Of a stretch of DNA of 64,000 bases, positions 61,623-64,000 are shown one piece after another; position 1 is the stretch's first letter, and each line of letters begins with the position of its first letter. The DNA comes from Sphingomonadales bacterium Ga0077557. Lineage in GTDB: Bacteria; Pseudomonadota; Alphaproteobacteria; Sphingomonadales; Sphingomonadaceae. Location of the stretch: assembly GCA_001464615.1 (NCBI GenBank), contig LNFI01000016.1:62001-126000 (forward strand), given 5' to 3'. Made by a program: the position numbers and the translations under genes. The notes beneath the pieces were generated by a model, which was not told the origin of the DNA, did not search any database, and was given only the letters and a program-made list of their open reading frames with translations.

Positions 61623-64000
61623 TTAAACCGTCATCGCCATGCCGCGATAGATGCGCGATCGGTAGCGTGAATCCTCGGCATCAGGCAGCGGCGCGCCGAC
61701 CAGCAGCACCGCACGGGCAAAGCGCTTTACCTCTTCGAGATGCTCGTCGAGGTTACGCGGTTCTTCCGATTGCACGCGCCGCGTCAGGTTGATCTGGTTG
61801 ACCGGCACGTCATGCACCAGCCGCTCATTTTCCACGGCCAGCGTCGCGGTGAAGGCGTGGAGCGTCGTCTTGATGAAGTTCGCCAGCGCAAAAGCCGGGC
61901 TCTTGTCGCCCATCGGCACATCGGGCGAGGCGAGCACCAGCTGGCAATCATCATAGAGCGAGGCCTTGCGCGCCACCCGGAAATGATTGGTGAGGTTCCC
62001 CGCGACCAACGCGCGGAATTCCTCTGGGCTAAGTGGATCGTCCAGTTCGAACAGCTTTTGCGGCAGCGCCTCGAACGGCGTCGACAACAAGGTGGTCGGC
62101 CGTCCCCATTGCAGCAGCGCGGCATTCATCGCGCCTTCGACCGAGTCACCGCAGACGATCGATTGCAGCGCGGTGGCGGGCACATCGTCCAGCGCCGCCT
62201 TCAGCGTGTCGAACCCTTCGGCCGTCCGCGTGATCAGCACCACCCGCGCGACCTGGCATTCGTTGATGAAGGCACGCGCGGTCTCAGCGATATAATCGAC
62301 GAGATGCTCGCCGATGATCCACACCGTCTTGCCGCGCATCTGGTCAAGCCGCTCCTGCTTGGGGCTGCCGAACAACTCGCGCTCGGTGGTCGATCGCTCA
62401 ACCGAAAGGCCGCCCGAGGGCATGAAGGTCTCGCCCGAAACCGCGCGGTCGGCGAGGAAGAACACCGTTGCCTGCGCCACATCGGTTTCGGTCGGCATCT
62501 TGCCGAGATGGAGCTTGGAGAGCACCCCGCCTCCGACTTTCTTCGCCTCGATCGCGATCTTGTCAGCGGGCAGGAACGGCGCGCCCTCAGGCGGCGAGCG
62601 CAGCAGCCAGCCAGCGTTAGACTCTGGCGTATCCGGCCGATCCGCCCAACCCGGCGCATCGAGGAAATAGCCGCCCTTGCGCAACCGCGAGACCAGCGCA
62701 GCGGCGATCAGCGGCGTCATCAGATACTGGTCCCAGGTGCAGATGCCATCGCCTTCGCGCGCGCAGGCGAGCGCCAGGTCGCGAATTTCGCGCGGGTTGT
62801 TGGTATCATGCGACATCCGCACCGTGTCGTTGCGCGCCAGCCGCGTCAGCAGCGCCTCGACCCGCACGCCGCGCCGCAGCGCCTTCACTGATGCCGCATG
62901 GATGGCGTTGAGCCGCTTATTCTCCAGAATGAGCTTGCCGCGCCGATCGAACAGGCCAGGCTTGCCGCCGGTGCCGGCCAGCCGGTCGCCATCGACTGGG
63001 CCAGGCGCGATCGCATTGAACTGCACTTCGGGCCCCAGATAGCGTGACATCGCCTCGACCATCGCGCGCTGCCCCGATTTAGACACGGCGTAATCGGCAC
63101 GGTTGGGATAGGCGACCGCCAGATATTTCTCGCCACCGAAATAGGACGAGACGTTGAGCACATAGCCCGAGCCTTGGCGTTTCATCAGCGGCACGACATG
63201 GTGCATCAGGAAGTAATTGGAGATCAGGTTCGCATCGAGCGTGTAGTTCCAGGCATCGACACTCATGTCGACGACCATGTCCTCGGCCCCCGCGACGCCG
63301 GCATTGTTGATCAGATAATCAATCCGGCCAAAGGCTTTCAGCGTCGCATCGACCGCGCCCTTCAAAGAGTCGAAATCGCTGACATCGACATTGGCGAGCG
63401 TCTGCACGCGCCGCTCGACCCCGGCAAAGCCGATATCCTCGAGTTCGCTGACGATCCGCGCGCGCGCCACCGCGAGTTCGCTCTCCCGCCGCGAGACCAT
63501 CATCACCTTCGCGCCTGCCAGCGCCAGCAGCCGCGCGACCTGCCCGCCAATCCCGGCGGAGCCGCCGGTAATCAGCGCAACCTTGCCCAGATGCAGCCCG
63601 GTGATGTTCTCACTGAACCCCGGCATCGCTTTGCGCGATCCGGTCGCCTCGCCGATATTGCCCGGCACATAGAGCGTGATCTCGCGGATCTTGCTCTCTT
63701 TGAGCAAAATGCGCGCCGCATGCCCCGCCGTGAAGCGGGTATTCTCGGCCTCGGCATTGCCGAAGCGGACGATCTGGTTACCCCATTCCGCCTGCCGCCG
63801 TCGGCCATGCGCCACGTCGATGTCAGACTCATCGCGCCAGATGCGGATCAGCTGCTCGGTCGCCGCGCGCAGCATCTGCGCATAGACGTCACCCTTGCCA
63901 TCGGCTGGATTGGTCAGAAACACGAAGCGCGGCTCTTGCAACAAATTGTCGTTGCGCTTCCAGTACCGGCTGAGCGTGCGGGCGAGCGCGATGCTCCCCG
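61623..64000 (-). CDS. mcr: Malonyl-CoA reductase (bifunctional, SDR-type; N-terminal part off the right edge)
   Basis: The frame is open from the edge to the stop at 61623 (about 792 codons; no start in the window). Visible: the end of a first SDR half, then RYWKRNDNLL, LTNPADGKGDVYAQMLRAAT, a second SDR domain (LITGGSAGIGGQVARLLALA, NVSSYFGGEKYLAVAYPNRA, active-site DYAVSKSGQRAMVEAM), and the C-terminal FALANFIKTTLHAFTATLAV and SRYRSRIYRGMAMTV. These match, from memory, the Chloroflexus-type malonyl-CoA reductase, which turns malonyl-CoA into malonate semialdehyde and 3-hydroxypropionate with NADPH. Downstream accA supports the malonyl-CoA link. Confidence 0.88.
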   Translation of the reverse strand, partial: GSIALARTLSRYWKRNDNLLQEPRFVFLTNPADGKGDVYAQMLRAATEQLIRIWRDESDIDVAHGRRRQAEWGNQIVRFGNAEAENTRFTAGHAARILLKESKIREITLYVPGNIGEATGSRKAMPGFSENITGLHLGKVALITGGSAGIGGQVARLLALAGAKVMMVSRRESELAVARARIVSELEDIGFAGVERRVQTLANVDVSDFDSLKGAVDATLKAFGRIDYLINNAGVAGAEDMVVDMSVDAWNYTLDANLISNYFLMHHVVPLMKRQGSGYVLNVSSYFGGEKYLAVAYPNRADYAVSKSGQRAMVEAMSRYLGPEVQFNAIAPGPVDGDRLAGTGGKPGLFDRRGKLILENKRLNAIHAASVKALRRGVRVEALLTRLARNDTVRMSHDTNNPREIRDLALACAREGDGICTWDQYLMTPLIAAALVSRLRKGGYFLDAPGWADRPDTPESNAGWLLRSPPEGAPFLPADKIAIEAKKVGGGVLSKLHLGKMPTETDVAQATVFFLADRAVSGETFMPSGGLSVERSTTERELFGSPKQERLDQMRGKTVWIIGEHLVDYIAETARAFINECQVARVVLITRTAEGFDTLKAALDDVPATALQSIVCGDSVEGAMNAALLQWGRPTTLLSTPFEALPQKLFELDDPLSPEEFRALVAGNLTNHFRVARKASLYDDCQLVLASPDVPMGDKSPAFALANFIKTTLHAFTATLAVENERLVHDVPVNQINLTRRVQSEEPRNLDEHLEEVKRFARAVLLVGAPLPDAEDSRYRSRIYRGMAMTV

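Noticed and set aside
61740..62891. A 383-codon plus-strand frame opposite mcr.
   Set aside because: Arg/His-rich composition and no start signal; opposite a clear enzyme gene.
1..64000. CRISPR arrays, prophage or transposon genes.
   Set aside because: No regularly spaced repeats, integrase, transposase or phage structural genes were seen on either strand.

Overview
The window is a high-GC (roughly 64% by eye), densely packed chromosomal segment of an alphaproteobacterium, very probably a sphingomonad (Sphingomonadales: Sphingomonadaceae or Erythrobacteraceae). Support: ccmCDEF and aroQ-accB-accC gene orders, a DUF1476 protein (F1-ATPase zeta type), a fused ThiS-ThiG, an EcfG-type general-stress promoter, and two short interspersed repeats that I recognise as common in sphingomonad genomes. 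I found no rRNA, tRNA, CRISPR array, integrase or transposase.

Layout. 1-2.6 kb: ccmF(partial)-ccmE-ccmD-ccmC, a chain of 4-bp overlaps, minus strand. 2.7-8.0 kb: hybrid histidine kinase, then a divergent marR-emrA-emrB efflux operon with a palindromic operator. 8.3-10.1 kb: nadA and an unknown membrane protein. 10.6-12.4 kb: a low-GC two-gene island, an SMC/RecF-like ATPase plus a DUF4276 (TOPRIM-like) protein, which is the best candidate for an under-described defence module. 12.5-16.5 kb: DUF4230 protein, MBL-fold hydrolase, and blaI-blaR1 behind a large perfect palindrome. 16.7-20.0 kb: DUF1476, BolA, monothiol glutaredoxin and glycosyltransferase, preceded by a quinone-oxidoreductase-type MDR protein. 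20.1-29.5 kb: exported MBL lactonase-like enzyme, NAD epimerase, scoAB CoA-transferase, VIT-family protein, SMP-30 lactonase, aldehyde dehydrogenase, exported alpha/beta hydrolase and a ThDP-dependent enzyme. 29.5-32.9 kb: csbD under an EcfG-type promoter, a methyltransferase, a lipoprotein hydrolase, two small exported Cys-containing proteins, and thiSG. 33-39.8 kb: SDR, HCCA-isomerase-like protein, aroQ-accB-accC, S9 peptidase, alpha/beta hydrolase.

39.8-41.9 kb is an arsenic operon (arsR, arsI, arsC, aqpS, YCII protein) without an efflux pump; its operator overlaps the arsR start codon. 42-46.7 kb: Crp-type regulator, sterol-desaturase-family hydroxylase, TPR protein, an AT-rich promoter region, purL. 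47-50.7 kb: unknown membrane protein, then a three-gene overlapping unit of atypical AroE paralogue, unknown protein and MFS transporter. 50.8-53.5 kb: iodotyrosine-deiodinase-like flavoprotein, DUF3052, bfd-bfr with a Fur-box candidate, Hpt protein, TusA-like protein. 53.5-57.8 kb: der, bamB, YfgM-like protein, panB. 58-60.6 kb: membrane protein/XRE pair and small proteins.

The right edge holds accA directly behind a large gene that I recognise as the bifunctional malonyl-CoA reductase (mcr) of the 3-hydroxypropionate pathway, cut by the window end. With accB and accC also in the window, the genes suggest a route acetyl-CoA to malonyl-CoA to 3-hydroxypropionate. Family calls rest on sequence recognition alone; no searches were run.
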